This document shows positions 26,309-34,816 of a stretch of DNA of 64,000 bases, in pieces (position 1 is the stretch's first letter; every line of letters begins with the position of its first letter). This DNA is from Bryobacteraceae bacterium (GTDB taxonomy: Bacteria; Acidobacteriota; Terriglobia; Bryobacterales; Bryobacteraceae): contig JAWKHH010000004.1 of assembly GCA_041394945.1 (NCBI GenBank), positions 372,001-436,000 of the forward strand, written 5' to 3'. The translations under genes and the position numbers were made by a program. The notes below the pieces were generated by a model. The model searched no databases, was not told the origin of the DNA, and saw nothing but the letters and a program-made list of their open reading frames with translations.

Positions 26309-26748
26309 GCCCCCTTTCCGGCGCAGGCCGTCTCACACAGCGGACGAACTCCCGCCGCGCCGCGCGAAAGCTCCGCCAGCGTCACTTCCCGGAATGAACT
26401 CTCGATCGACGCCAGCGCGTCGTCCATTTTGCGATGCAGCGGACACAGCGTCCCGCGATGCGATGCCAGCCCGAGCGGGCATTGTTCAATCCGCCGCACG
26501 GGGTCCACGGCGTTCACGATCTCCAGAATCGTCATCGACGCGGCCGGCCGCGTCAACTCGAAGCCGCCGTACTTGCCCCGCGACCCCCGCACGATCCCCG
26601 CCCGGCCCAGCGCCTGCAGCACTTTCGAGAGGTATCCGGCCGGAACCTGTGTCGCTGCGGCGATGTCGATCGTGGTCTGTGGCTCGTCGGGCGACTCGGA
26701 AAGCCAGACAACAGCGCGAAGTGCGTACTCGGTGGTCTGCGAAAACAT
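26305..26748 (-). CDS. Rrf2-family transcriptional regulator
   Basis: 147 residues. The winged-helix start is MFSQTTEYALRAVVWLSESP, with the recognition helix region VPAGYLSKVLQALGRAGIV and wing GSRGKYGGFELTRP. The cluster-binding region has Cys residues in EQCPLGLASHRGTLCPLH, and two more cysteines lie near the end (PLCETACAG), so an Fe-S or redox-sensing role is likely. Rrf2 regulators respond to nitric oxide, redox state or Fe-S status. It is the first gene of a pair with the cytochrome-like protein. Upstream, GGACAT and ATATCC spaced 10 bases apart (26763-26784) form an imperfect inverted repeat that could be an operator. Confidence 0.88.
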   Translation of the reverse strand: MFSQTTEYALRAVVWLSESPDEPQTTIDIAAATQVPAGYLSKVLQALGRAGIVRGSRGKYGGFELTRPAASMTILEIVNAVDPVRRIEQCPLGLASHRGTLCPLHRKMDDALASIESSFREVTLAELSRGAAGVRPLCETACAGKGA

Positions 26749-26806
26749 CCGGAGACCATTATATGGATATTCGGATAAAGATGTCCAGAAGAATTGCCCG
26801 CCGGAT

Positions 26807-27187
26807 TCACCCGACGTATTCGACCACGTCGCCATACGCCCGGCAATTCTCATCCGCGGTCAAAAACCGAACCCCCATCGCGAGCGCCTGCGCGATCAAC
26901 ATCCGGTCGAACGGGTCGCGATGCGCCGCTGGAAGATCGCGCAGGCGCGCCAGGTGCTCGTGATTCAGCGCCAGGTCCTCGAAGCCCTGCTCCGCCACGA
27001 CATCATCGAAATCGGCCGGGATTTCGATCTTCTTGAGATCCTTCTTGATCTGGATCTCCCACCGGGTCACGGCGCTCAGGAAAACAATGTTGTCGCGGTC
27101 CGCCACCAGCGCCCGTGCCCGCTCGGTGAGTTTCGGGTCGTCGAGCAGCCACCACAAAAGGATGTGAGTGTCGAGCAGGATCTTCAC
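26807..27187 (-). CDS. PIN-domain toxin (VapC-like)
   Basis: 126 residues. The start MKILLDTHILLWWLLDDPKL carries the first catalytic aspartate (Asp6). A second acidic site is in SAVTRWEIQIK (Glu). The C-terminal DPFDRMLIAQALAMGVRFLTADE holds two more aspartates. This set coordinates Mg2+ in PIN ribonucleases, which cut tRNA or rRNA. The sequence is close to the 'type II toxin, PIN domain, twitching-motility' branch. It follows its antitoxin gene by 4 bases. Confidence 0.92.
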   Translation of the reverse strand: MKILLDTHILLWWLLDDPKLTERARALVADRDNIVFLSAVTRWEIQIKKDLKKIEIPADFDDVVAEQGFEDLALNHEHLARLRDLPAAHRDPFDRMLIAQALAMGVRFLTADENCRAYGDVVEYVG

Positions 27188-27191
27188 GGTG

Positions 27192-27476
27192 CTAGAGGCC
27201 GGTGCCGTGGGCCGGCACCGTGGGCTCGGCGGCTCCGAATGCCTCGGCGATATCTGGTGGCAGCGTGTCGAAATCCGGCGCGATGCGAATCCGATTCTTC
27301 AGCGCGCCGGGCTTGCGAGGGTGCGCCGGACCGGAGTAGGCTACAAGACGAACCACCGGCTTTCCGGCTTTCGCAATAATGATTTCCTCGCCGTTCAACG
27401 CCCGCTCGATGAGGTTGGACAACTCGGCCTTGGCATCCGAGATGTTCCGCAACAAAGTGCTCGCTACTCCATCCAC
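27192..27476 (-). CDS. Phd/YefM-type antitoxin
   Basis: 94 residues. The N-terminal half has the Phd/YefM DNA-binding fold pattern (NISDAKAELSNLIERALNGE then EIIIAKAGKPVVRLV). The C-terminal part (RIAPDFDTLPPDIAEAFGA) is a flexible toxin-binding tail, in which the FDTLPPDI segment is common in partners of PIN toxins. It is upstream of the PIN toxin in one operon. A CAGATCTG palindrome (27500-27507), 24 bases upstream of its start, is a possible operator shared with the divergent AsmA-like gene. Confidence 0.88.
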   Translation of the reverse strand: MDGVASTLLRNISDAKAELSNLIERALNGEEIIIAKAGKPVVRLVAYSGPAHPRKPGALKNRIRIAPDFDTLPPDIAEAFGAAEPTVPAHGTGL

Positions 27477-27539
27477 TCCTCCACCTTACCACACCAGACC
27501 AGATCTGATCAACATCCGTCCGTATCAAAGTGGAAAAAA

Positions 27540-29240
27540 GTGAAAAAGATTCTCATCCCCCTCTTCGTTCTGCTACTGCTCCTCCTCGCTGCCCTCGCTG
27601 GATCCGGATTTCTGATCAGCGCGCTCCTCACTGGCTCCGGCAAGGACGCCTTGATCGCCGCCCTCTCCGCCCGCGCCGGCGTGCCCATCGAGGTCGACTC
27701 GGCCGAGTTCGACGTCCGCACTTGGTACCAGTTGAACCCGGCCCTTCGCCTTGAGGGCGTACGCGTCGGCAACCCCGCCGGATTCGCCGGCCAGTGGCTT
27801 CTCACCACCCGCGGCATGAGCGCGCGTGTGGCTCTCAAACCCCTTTGGAACAATCAGATACAAGTCGAGTCGCTACACTTGACGGAGCCCGTCCTCGCCT
27901 TTGAGAAGAACCGCCAGGGCATCAGTAACCTGGAGGCCTTCTCGCAAACCGTCACGAGCGGCCAGAGCCAGCAGACCCCTCCCGCCGCATCCGCCGGAGC
28001 CACGCTCTCCGTTGCCGAATTCATCGTCGACGGCGCTGCCATCCACCTCCGAGACACCACAATCGACTCCGTGGACCTCCGCCTTGAGGACTTCGCTCCT
28101 GGCCAGCCCTGCCGAGCCAAGATTCGAGCCGGAATAGGAGTCGGATCCGACCTGGTCTTCGAAGGCCGCCTCGGGCCCTTCGGTTCCGAAGCCCTCCCCC
28201 TCGAAGGCAACCTCCGCCTCAACCTCGCCCTTTCCTCAATCCCGGAGCCCACCCGCCGCCGCGAATTCGGAGAACTCCTTGCCGACCCAGGCCGCGCCGC
28301 TAGGATCGCCGTTCAGTCCGACCTCAAAGGCGACCTCTACGGTTCGCTCGCCGGACCCGCCCGCCTCACCCTGCGCGATGTCATGGCCGGCCGCGACGGC
28401 GTCGAAAAGCTCCGCCTCGACGGCGAAGTGCCCATGCAGGCCTCCATCAGCAAGGCCCTCTCCACGCCTCTCTACGATCTGCGCATCCGGAATGGCGCGC
28501 TCCGCATGGGCGAGGGCGAATGGAAGGGCAACCTCGACGTGCTCCTGGTCGGAGGCGTGGTGCGCGGCAAGTCCTCCGGCGCCATCCGCAACGTCGATCT
28601 CGATCGCTTTCTCACCGCATTTACCCGCGCCGCCGGCCGTGTCCAGGGCGTCTTCGCGCTCGAAAACTATACGCTCCGCTTCGGCGGCAAGGACGCTGCG
28701 GCGATTCGCGAATCACTCGCCGGATCCGGAACCGCCTCCGTCGAAAAAGGCCGTCTCAAGGAACTCGACATGCTCGCCGCCATCCGCGCCGCGCTCGAAG
28801 GCGCCAAGGCGCCGGGCGGCGACACCGAATTCAGCCGCCTCGACGCGAAGCTCGAAATCGGCGGTCAACGGATGCGGTTCCCCGAACTCACCATGTCCGG
28901 ACCCGCCATCCAGGCCACCGGCTCCGGCAGCATCACCTTCGCCCAGGCGCTCGACTTTCGCCTCTCGACCATCGTTCGCGGTCGTGCCGCCGAACTCCTC
29001 GGCAGGAAGGCCTCCGAAAACGCACCCGCCGAGGCCGCCGTCCCCATGCGCATCGGCGGTACCGTCGCCAAGCCGGCCGTGTATCCCGACATCGGCAAAC
29101 TCGCCCGCCAGACCGGCGCGGAGTACGCCGAGCGCGTCATCCGGGAGAAGGTCCTCACGGAGGGCGTGAAGGAGAAGGTGCGCGAAAAGCTCAAGGGCTT
29201 CGAGATCCCGCTGCCGTTCGGAGGCAGGAAGAAAGAGTAG
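27540..29240 (+). CDS. AsmA-family outer-membrane assembly/lipid transport protein
   Basis: 566 residues with one N-terminal membrane anchor (KKILIPLFVLLLLLLAALAG) and a large periplasmic beta-rich body. AsmA features visible are the early IEVDSAEFDVRTWYQLNPAL stretch (LxxVxV after a strand), a repeat of LRLEGVRVGNPAGFAG, and the C-terminal SITFAQALDFRLSTIV with VPMRIGGTVAKPAVYPDIG, typical of the AsmA C-terminal domain. These proteins help lipid transport to, or assembly of, the outer membrane. The start is GTG at 27540, the only start giving the membrane anchor at the very N-terminus. It is divergent from the toxin-antitoxin pair. Confidence 0.85.
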   Translation: MKKILIPLFVLLLLLLAALAGSGFLISALLTGSGKDALIAALSARAGVPIEVDSAEFDVRTWYQLNPALRLEGVRVGNPAGFAGQWLLTTRGMSARVALKPLWNNQIQVESLHLTEPVLAFEKNRQGISNLEAFSQTVTSGQSQQTPPAASAGATLSVAEFIVDGAAIHLRDTTIDSVDLRLEDFAPGQPCRAKIRAGIGVGSDLVFEGRLGPFGSEALPLEGNLRLNLALSSIPEPTRRREFGELLADPGRAARIAVQSDLKGDLYGSLAGPARLTLRDVMAGRDGVEKLRLDGEVPMQASISKALSTPLYDLRIRNGALRMGEGEWKGNLDVLLVGGVVRGKSSGAIRNVDLDRFLTAFTRAAGRVQGVFALENYTLRFGGKDAAAIRESLAGSGTASVEKGRLKELDMLAAIRAALEGAKAPGGDTEFSRLDAKLEIGGQRMRFPELTMSGPAIQATGSGSITFAQALDFRLSTIVRGRAAELLGRKASENAPAEAAVPMRIGGTVAKPAVYPDIGKLARQTGAEYAERVIREKVLTEGVKEKVREKLKGFEIPLPFGGRKKE

Positions 29241-29283
29241 GGCCGCGTTGCGCAATCGCGGCACGCGCAGTCTAATTGAGAGT

Positions 29284-30141
29284 ATGAAACTCCGAGGGTT
29301 CGCGCTGGGAATCGCGACAGCCACGCTCCTCGCCGGGCAGACTCCTACCCGCCCGAACCTCCCCGCCGGCGCCCAGGCCGATTGGGACATCGCCTACGCC
29401 CCCCACCCGGAAACGCATCTCGACGTCTACCGCCCCCCCGGCGCCGCCGGCAAGCGCCCCGGTGTGATCGTCATCCACGGCGGCGGCTGGCGCGGCGGAA
29501 CCAAGGAGGCTGTTGTCCCCACGTTCTGCGTCCCCTACCTCGAGCACGGCTTCGTCGTCTTCAACGTGGAATACCGGCTCGCCAAGGCGGCCAAGGCTCC
29601 GGCCGCTGTCGAAGACGCCCTTGATGCCGCGCAGTGGGTCTTCAAGAACGCCTCCCGCTACGGCGTCGACCGTAAGAAGATCCTTGTCACCGGCGGCAGC
29701 GCAGGCGGGCATCTCGCTCTCATGGTCGGCATGACGCCGAAGTCCGCCAAACTCGGCAAACCGGCGAACGTCGCCGCCATCGTCAACTTCTACGGCATCA
29801 CCGACGTCGGCGACCAGTTGACCGGACCCCATCAGCGCGCCTACGCCGTCGAATGGCTCCCCGAGCAGGACGGCCGCTTCGACCTCGCCCGCCGCGTCTC
29901 GCCGATCACCTACGTCCGCCGCGGTCTCCCGCCCGTGATAACCGTGCACGGCGACGCCGACAAAACCGTTCCCTACGAGCATGGCGCTAATCTCACCAAG
30001 GCGCTCCGCGAGGCCGGCGTCGACGCGGAGCTGCTCACCGTCGCCGGCGGCGGCCACGGCTTTCCGCCCGAAAGGCTCAAGGAGATATACCCCGACGTGT
30101 TCGACTTCCTCGCCCGGCACGGAATCGCGGGGAGCCGTTGA
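29284..30141 (+). CDS. Alpha/beta hydrolase, esterase-lipase type, secreted
   Basis: 285 residues with a signal peptide (MKLRGFALGIATATLLAGQT). Hormone-sensitive-lipase-like motifs are visible: oxyanion segment HGGGW, nucleophile elbow GGSAGGH (Ser), acid in HGDADKTVPYEHG (Asp) and catalytic histidine in GGGHGF. The substrate is unknown; related proteins include acetylxylan-esterase-like enzymes. Its stop codon overlaps the TTG start of the next small gene. Confidence 0.88.
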   Translation: MKLRGFALGIATATLLAGQTPTRPNLPAGAQADWDIAYAPHPETHLDVYRPPGAAGKRPGVIVIHGGGWRGGTKEAVVPTFCVPYLEHGFVVFNVEYRLAKAAKAPAAVEDALDAAQWVFKNASRYGVDRKKILVTGGSAGGHLALMVGMTPKSAKLGKPANVAAIVNFYGITDVGDQLTGPHQRAYAVEWLPEQDGRFDLARRVSPITYVRRGLPPVITVHGDADKTVPYEHGANLTKALREAGVDAELLTVAGGGHGFPPERLKEIYPDVFDFLARHGIAGSR

Positions 30142-30416
30142 GCGTCTACGACGAGAACCGCGAAGAGCTCGAGCGGTACGAGTTCCAGATGGGGCTCGAA
30201 CGCGGCCGCCTCGCGCTTACGCTTGACCTGCTCACCGACGCCCTCGTGCTCGTCGGCCAGCACGGCGTCTACTGCCGGAGCGCCCGCCAGCCGGGCAAAC
30301 CGGCGATGGACGTGCAAATCATCGCCCGTCAGATCGAGGGAGCCAAGGAACTCGTGGCGGACGTGATGGGCGAACTGAAACACGCCCGGAAAAGAGAACG
30401 GCAGCGGGAAGGGTGA
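30138..30416 (+). CDS. Small hypothetical helical protein
   Basis: 92 residues, highly charged and helical (ENREELERYEFQMGLERGR; then QIEGAKELVADVMGELKHARK). It starts with TTG overlapping the hydrolase stop (TTGA), so it is coupled to it. There is no recognised domain. The frame has normal codon use and a plausible sequence, but the function is unknown. Confidence 0.55.
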   Translation: MSVYDENREELERYEFQMGLERGRLALTLDLLTDALVLVGQHGVYCRSARQPGKPAMDVQIIARQIEGAKELVADVMGELKHARKRERQREG

Positions 30417-30457
30417 CCCTCCCGCTGCCGCAAGCAAACCAACGAAGTCCCTCTCCC

Positions 30458-31057
30458 TCAGGCAGCCTTGCGAATCGGAGGCCGCAGCGGCGTCCGCAGC
30501 GGCTCGCCCGTGTTTCGTCCGCTGTCGATCGGAATCACGTTCGCTCCCTCGCTCTTCGGCTTCGCCGTCCGGCTGGTGTTCGAGAAGTAGTCTTCCACCG
30601 GGTAGAGCGCGTACGGAGTCAACTCGCGGAACACTTTCCCCAGCCGCTGCTGGATCCGGTAGACCGCGTGGAAAAACGTCCCGCGATCCATGTTCAAGCG
30701 ACGGCAGCAGAGCTTCCAATCCGCACCGAGTAGAAAATGATAACGAAAAATCTTGCTCTCGATCCCGTCCAAATTCCGCCGCGCGACGATACAGAAATCC
30801 GCGATGTACTCCTCTTCGCGCCGGTCCCAGGAAAGCCTGCGCCCGGCCTTCGGCGCCGATGCGTACCGCGACCGGCACAAATGCCGGGCTTCGGAGCTGC
30901 ACTGCAGAAACCGTGCGTAGCAGGCGCGGAAAACACTGCGATAAACACAATTGCAGGGGGTTTGGCGGCCCCTGCGTCCCTCGAGCATGCCAGCGCCGTG
31001 GCAGTACGCACACTTGTTCGAGGCGAGAATCAAAGTATTCGACCGGTTCCAAGTCAT
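30458..31057 (-). CDS. Zinc-finger protein with sigma-like helical segment, function unknown
   Basis: 199 residues. The N-terminus has a DnaJ-like zinc-binding start, CAYCHGAGMLEGRRGRQTPC followed by NC, with more cysteines after it (FRACYARFLQC). The middle segment DWKLCCRRLNMDRGTFFHAV, then YRIQQRLGKVFRE, looks like a helix-turn-helix near a sigma-factor region 4. The C-terminus is disordered. I do not recognise the family. It is divergent from the small HTH gene at 31339, with a 281-base AT-rich intergenic region between. It ends close to the end of the small helical gene. Confidence 0.6.
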   Translation of the reverse strand: MTWNRSNTLILASNKCAYCHGAGMLEGRRGRQTPCNCVYRSVFRACYARFLQCSSEARHLCRSRYASAPKAGRRLSWDRREEEYIADFCIVARRNLDGIESKIFRYHFLLGADWKLCCRRLNMDRGTFFHAVYRIQQRLGKVFRELTPYALYPVEDYFSNTSRTAKPKSEGANVIPIDSGRNTGEPLRTPLRPPIRKAA

Positions 31058-31338
31058 GATGGCGATGTCCTCCAGGCGGCCAGGTTTCCCGATGCGAATC
31101 GGTTTGCCGTCCTGTTATGAAACCAGCCTAAATCAAGCCCTAAATTTGTCAATCAATTCAGTCGATATTTTTTCTCAACCGGCCTGGCCGCCGCCTCTGC
31201 GGATCACTGTCAATCCATTGATAGGGAACGGTATGGCGTACTTCAGTTCTAGTACCAAAATACCAGAATTATTCTCTTCATTTTCAGGTTAATGTCGTGT
31301 ATATTTCAATTTGCTATCAACTGCCGCCCTCGCCAGAC
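31058..31338. promoter_or_regulatory. AT-rich divergent intergenic region
   Basis: 281 bases clearly richer in A/T than the surroundings (for example 31130-31175 and 31240-31320). It separates the zinc-finger gene from the HTH gene. It probably holds both promoters and operators of the HTH protein. I could not define -10/-35 boxes with confidence. Confidence 0.4.
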
Positions 31339-31578
31339 ATGAAGATTCGCGCCCTCATCAATGCCGTCGTTGAAAACATCCGCACCCGTGTCCGCAACGG
31401 CGAGTTCACGGAACGCGCCCTCGCCCGCCTCCTCGGCATCTCCCAGCCCCACGTCCACAACATCCTCAAAGGCGCTCGCGCTCTCACCCCCGAACTGGCC
31501 GATTCCTTCGCCGAAAAACTAAATATTTCCCTCGACGCCCTCTGGCGCGATCTGCCCCCTCACCGCGATCGCCGATAA
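31339..31578 (+). CDS. Small XRE-like helix-turn-helix protein
   Basis: 79 residues, nearly all a Cro/CI-type HTH: ERALARLLGISQPHVHNILK, then GARALTPELADSFAEKLN and SLDALWRDL. I chose the ATG at 31339 (MKIRALINAVVENIRTRV); an earlier frame start at 31297 adds fourteen residues. It overlaps the convergent glycosyltransferase gene by 19 bases. It probably regulates itself and the divergent zinc-finger gene. Confidence 0.75.
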   Translation: MKIRALINAVVENIRTRVRNGEFTERALARLLGISQPHVHNILKGARALTPELADSFAEKLNISLDALWRDLPPHRDRR

Positions 31579-32684
31579 ACGTCAATGTAGGTGTCCAGCA
31601 CCTGCCGCGCCGTCCGCTCCCAACTGAACCGCCGCACCTGCTCGTAGCCCCGCAGGATCAACTCCTGCCGCATCGTCTCGCTCAGCAGCACGTCCTTGAT
31701 CCCACGCGCGATCTCGAACACGTTGTCCGGACTCACCAGCACCGCCGCGTCCCCCACCACCTCCGGCAGCGAACTCACGTTCGACGCCACCACCGGCGTC
31801 CCGCACGCCATCGCTTCGAGCGGCGGCATCCCGAATCCTTCCCGGATCGACGGAAACACGAACAGCTCGGCCGATTCGTAAAAGGCCCGCAGCGTCTCCA
31901 CCGGCACGAACCCCAGAAATCGGATCGCCTGCCCGGCGCGGCTCTGCAGCGCCGCCCGCCGCACGGCGGGGTTCTGGCTGATCTCATCGCCGATGATCAC
32001 CAGCCGCAGATCGTGATAGCGCGGGTGTGTCGCCAACTCGCCCCGCACCACCATGAACGCATCGATCAGCCGCGGAATGTTCTTCTGCCGCTTCACGCTG
32101 CCCGCGTAGAGAATGTACGGGTAGGTCACCTGGTAGCGGTCCAGTTGCCGCTGCCGCTCCTCGGCCGTTGAGCTGTGCGCCAGAAACTGCGGATCCGGCG
32201 CGTTGTAGATCCGCGTGAAGCGCTCGCGTGGGATCTCCACCACGCCCTCCACCGCCCGCTGCGTCGAGTCGGAAACGGCGATCACCCGGGCCGCGTTGAG
32301 CAGGCCCCGGCGCGCACGGTAGAGGCTCGCCTGGTTCCGCCAGCCGGTGCCCAGTAACTGCCGGCCCATGTCGTGGACCGTCACGATATAGGGATGCGGC
32401 ATGAACCAGGGAACGCGGTTCAGCGGGATGTGGAACAGATCGGCGTGAAATCGGCGAAGAAACAGCGGAAACGCCAGATGATCGATTTTCGCCAGGTCAT
32501 GATGCGAGTACTCCGCCGGAGCGAAATTCTTCGGTAGCCTCCCGAACTCGTCGGTCTCGCCCGGCATCGTCACCAGCGTGTATTGGTTGTCGTTGTCGAG
32601 CGCGGCCAGCGCCTGCACCAGATTGCGGATGTAGGTCCCGATGCCGAAATCCCGGACATGGCGCCCGTCCAGGACGATCCGCAT
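31560..32684 (-). CDS. Family 4 glycosyltransferase
   Basis: 374 residues, GT-B fold. The N-terminal domain starts MRIVLDGRHVRDFGIGTYIR. The C-terminal nucleotide-sugar site has the GT4 pattern: LFVFPSIREGFGMPPLEAMA then GTPVVASNVSSLPEVVGDAA, with the EGFGMPPLE glutamates. It transfers a sugar (often mannose) from a nucleotide donor to a saccharide or lipid acceptor at the membrane. It is the third gene of the rpiB-glyA-GT run, with a 6-base gap after glyA. The acceptor is unknown. Confidence 0.92.
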   Translation of the reverse strand: MRIVLDGRHVRDFGIGTYIRNLVQALAALDNDNQYTLVTMPGETDEFGRLPKNFAPAEYSHHDLAKIDHLAFPLFLRRFHADLFHIPLNRVPWFMPHPYIVTVHDMGRQLLGTGWRNQASLYRARRGLLNAARVIAVSDSTQRAVEGVVEIPRERFTRIYNAPDPQFLAHSSTAEERQRQLDRYQVTYPYILYAGSVKRQKNIPRLIDAFMVVRGELATHPRYHDLRLVIIGDEISQNPAVRRAALQSRAGQAIRFLGFVPVETLRAFYESAELFVFPSIREGFGMPPLEAMACGTPVVASNVSSLPEVVGDAAVLVSPDNVFEIARGIKDVLLSETMRQELILRGYEQVRRFSWERTARQVLDTYIDVYRRSR

Positions 32685-32690
32685 CGCCCG

Positions 32691-34028
32691 CTAGCTCGCG
32701 GTCACCGGTTGCTGCTTCCACGCGTACAGCGGAAAGCGAGCGGTCAGCCCGGCAACGCGGCGGCGGACCGATTCCACGGCGGCTCCGAGCGCCGCCTCGC
32801 CCGACGGGATCGCGTCGAGCACCTCGGCGATCAACGCGCCCACTTCGCGCATTTCCCGCTCCCCGAATCCCCGCGTCGTCACCGCCGGGCTGCCCACCCG
32901 GATTCCGCTCGGGTTCAGCGGCGGATTCGTGTCGAACGGAATCGCGTTCTTGTTCACCGTAATCCACGCCTCGTCCAGCGCGCGCTCGGCTTCTTTCCCC
33001 CGCACTCCCTTGCTGAAGACATCCACCAGCGCGAGATGCGTGTCCGTGCCGCCGGAAACGATCCGGTACCCGGCTCCGGTGAGCGCCGCTGACAACGCCG
33101 CCGCATTATCCTTCACCCGCTGCTGATACGCGCGGAATTCCGGCGTCGTCGCCTCCCGGAAGCAAACCGCCTTCGCCGCGATCACATGACACAACGGACC
33201 GCCCTGCGCCCCCGGAAACACCGCCTTGTCGATCAGATCGCCGAGCAGAATGTCCTTGCCCTTCTTGTCCTGTCCCATCACCCGCCGCCGCGCCAGGATC
33301 ATCCCCGCCCGCGGACCCCGCAGCGTCTTGTGCGTCGTCGACGTCACGATATCGGCATGCTCGCACGGATTCGGGTACAGCCCTGCGGCGACGAGCCCCG
33401 AAAAGTGCGCCATGTCCACCATGAAAAACGCACCCACCGCGTCGGCGATCTCCCGGAACCGCCCGAAATCGATGATCCGCGGATACGCGCTCCCGCCCGC
33501 CACGATCATCTTCGGCTTGTGCTCGTCCGCCAGCTTCGCCAGCGCGTCGTAGTCGATCGTCTCGCTGTCGCGCCGCACGCCATAGCCCACGATGCGGTAC
33601 AGCTTCCCGGAGAAATTCAGCGGATGCCCGTGCGTGAGGTGGCCGCCGTGCGCCAGATCCATCCCGAGAATCGTATCGCCCGGCTTCAGCACGCTCGCGT
33701 ACGCCGCCTCGTTCGCCTGCGAACCCGAATGCGGTTGCACATTCGCGAAATCGGCCCGGAACAATTCCTTCGCCCGGTCCCGCGCCAGGTTCTCCACCAC
33801 GTCAACGTGCTCGCAGCCGCCGTAGTACCGCTTTCCCGGATACCCTTCCGCGTACTTGTTCGTCAGGACCGTGCCCGCCGCCTCCAGCACCGCCTCCGAC
33901 GTGAAATTCTCGCTGGCGATCAGTTCCAGCCGCGAATGCTGCCGCTCCAGTTCCGCCGAAACGGCCGCCCAAACTTCCGGATCGGCCTCGGCCAGCGGCA
34001 TCGCCATGCGATTCATCTCGGTGCTCAT
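32691..34028 (-). CDS. glyA: Serine hydroxymethyltransferase
   Basis: 445 residues. A PLP enzyme converting serine and tetrahydrofolate to glycine and methylene-THF in the cytoplasm. Family landmarks are LELIASENFTS near the start, LTNKYAEGYPGKRYYGGCEHVD, the PLP-lysine segment VTSTTHKTLRGPRAG, GGTDTHLALVDV and NPSGIRVGSPAVTTRG. The length is slightly above the usual 410-430. The ATG overlaps the rpiB stop by four bases, so the two genes are coupled. Confidence 0.97.
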   Translation of the reverse strand: MSTEMNRMAMPLAEADPEVWAAVSAELERQHSRLELIASENFTSEAVLEAAGTVLTNKYAEGYPGKRYYGGCEHVDVVENLARDRAKELFRADFANVQPHSGSQANEAAYASVLKPGDTILGMDLAHGGHLTHGHPLNFSGKLYRIVGYGVRRDSETIDYDALAKLADEHKPKMIVAGGSAYPRIIDFGRFREIADAVGAFFMVDMAHFSGLVAAGLYPNPCEHADIVTSTTHKTLRGPRAGMILARRRVMGQDKKGKDILLGDLIDKAVFPGAQGGPLCHVIAAKAVCFREATTPEFRAYQQRVKDNAAALSAALTGAGYRIVSGGTDTHLALVDVFSKGVRGKEAERALDEAWITVNKNAIPFDTNPPLNPSGIRVGSPAVTTRGFGEREMREVGALIAEVLDAIPSGEAALGAAVESVRRRVAGLTARFPLYAWKQQPVTAS

Positions 34029-34477
34029 CGGTGGTTCGCTTCTTCCTCCAGCTTCGTGATCTTGCCGACGCGGCGCGCATGCCGGCCGCCTTCGAATTCC
34101 GTCGTGAGAAAGGCGTCCACGAACCGCCGCGCGTCGGCTTCCGGCGTGAATGTGGACCCGATCGTCAGCACGTTCGCGTCATTGTGCGAACGCGTCAGCC
34201 GGACCTCGTCCTCGCGCGTCCCTAGCGCCGCCCGAATCCCCGGTATCTTGTTCGCCGCGATCGACATCCCCACCCCGCTCGAACACACCAGGATCCCCCG
34301 CTCCGCCGCCCCGCTTGCCACGTCCTGGCCCACTTTCGCCGCGTAATCCGGGTAGTCCGTGGATTCCGGACCGTTCGTCCCCACATCGCGGACCTCGTGG
34401 CCCTCCGCGACCAGCTTGTCGCGCAGTTTTTCTTTCAAGGCAAAACCCGCGTGGTCGGCCCCGATGGCGATCTTCAT
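34025..34477 (-). CDS. rpiB: Ribose-5-phosphate isomerase B
   Basis: 150 residues. Interconverts ribose-5-phosphate and ribulose-5-phosphate in the pentose phosphate pathway. Signatures are MKIAIGADHAGFALKE at the start, DYPDYAAKVG, the active-site-cysteine segment GILVCSSGVGMSIAANKIPG, and SHNDANVLTIGS. It has the normal family length and is the first gene of the rpiB-glyA-glycosyltransferase run. Pairing with glyA is seen in many bacteria. Confidence 0.96.
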   Translation of the reverse strand: MKIAIGADHAGFALKEKLRDKLVAEGHEVRDVGTNGPESTDYPDYAAKVGQDVASGAAERGILVCSSGVGMSIAANKIPGIRAALGTREDEVRLTRSHNDANVLTIGSTFTPEADARRFVDAFLTTEFEGGRHARRVGKITKLEEEANHR

Positions 34478-34543
34478 GACGGTAATTCCGATGGTAGCAC
34501 CTGGCGAATCTGCCGGACGGACAATTCCGCTTCCCGCCGGAAC

Positions 34544-34816
34544 CTACTTCGCGTCTATTCCTTTCGCATCCATTCCCAGCCCCCGGTACGCCTCCAAAAA
34601 CTGCTCCCGCATCTCCTCCGGCAGCGGACCCGGTTTCTCCTGCTCCAGAAATTGACGGCACAACTCGGTCGATTTCCGCAGGCTCTCCACGAACTCCACG
34701 CACGGCGCGCACCCTTCGATATGCGCCTCGATCCGTTCGCACAAATCCGGCGGCAAATCCTTGTCCAGATATTCCGAGAGCCGCGCGAAAACGTCCCTGC
34801 ACTCCGTCGCCGTCAC
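34544..34816 (-). CDS. Zinc-finger (zf-HC2) anti-sigma-like protein
   Basis: 90 residues. It has the zf-HC2 pattern (TECRDVFARLSEYLDKDLPP, later HIEGCAPCVEFVESLRK), in which Cys and His ligands bind zinc in anti-sigma factors. It starts with GTG overlapping the sigma factor stop (GTGA), the usual arrangement for a sigma/anti-sigma pair. No membrane helix is visible, so it would be soluble; it may be a redox-responsive inhibitor of the preceding ECF sigma factor. Confidence 0.85.
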   Translation of the reverse strand: MTATECRDVFARLSEYLDKDLPPDLCERIEAHIEGCAPCVEFVESLRKSTELCRQFLEQEKPGPLPEEMREQFLEAYRGLGMDAKGIDAK

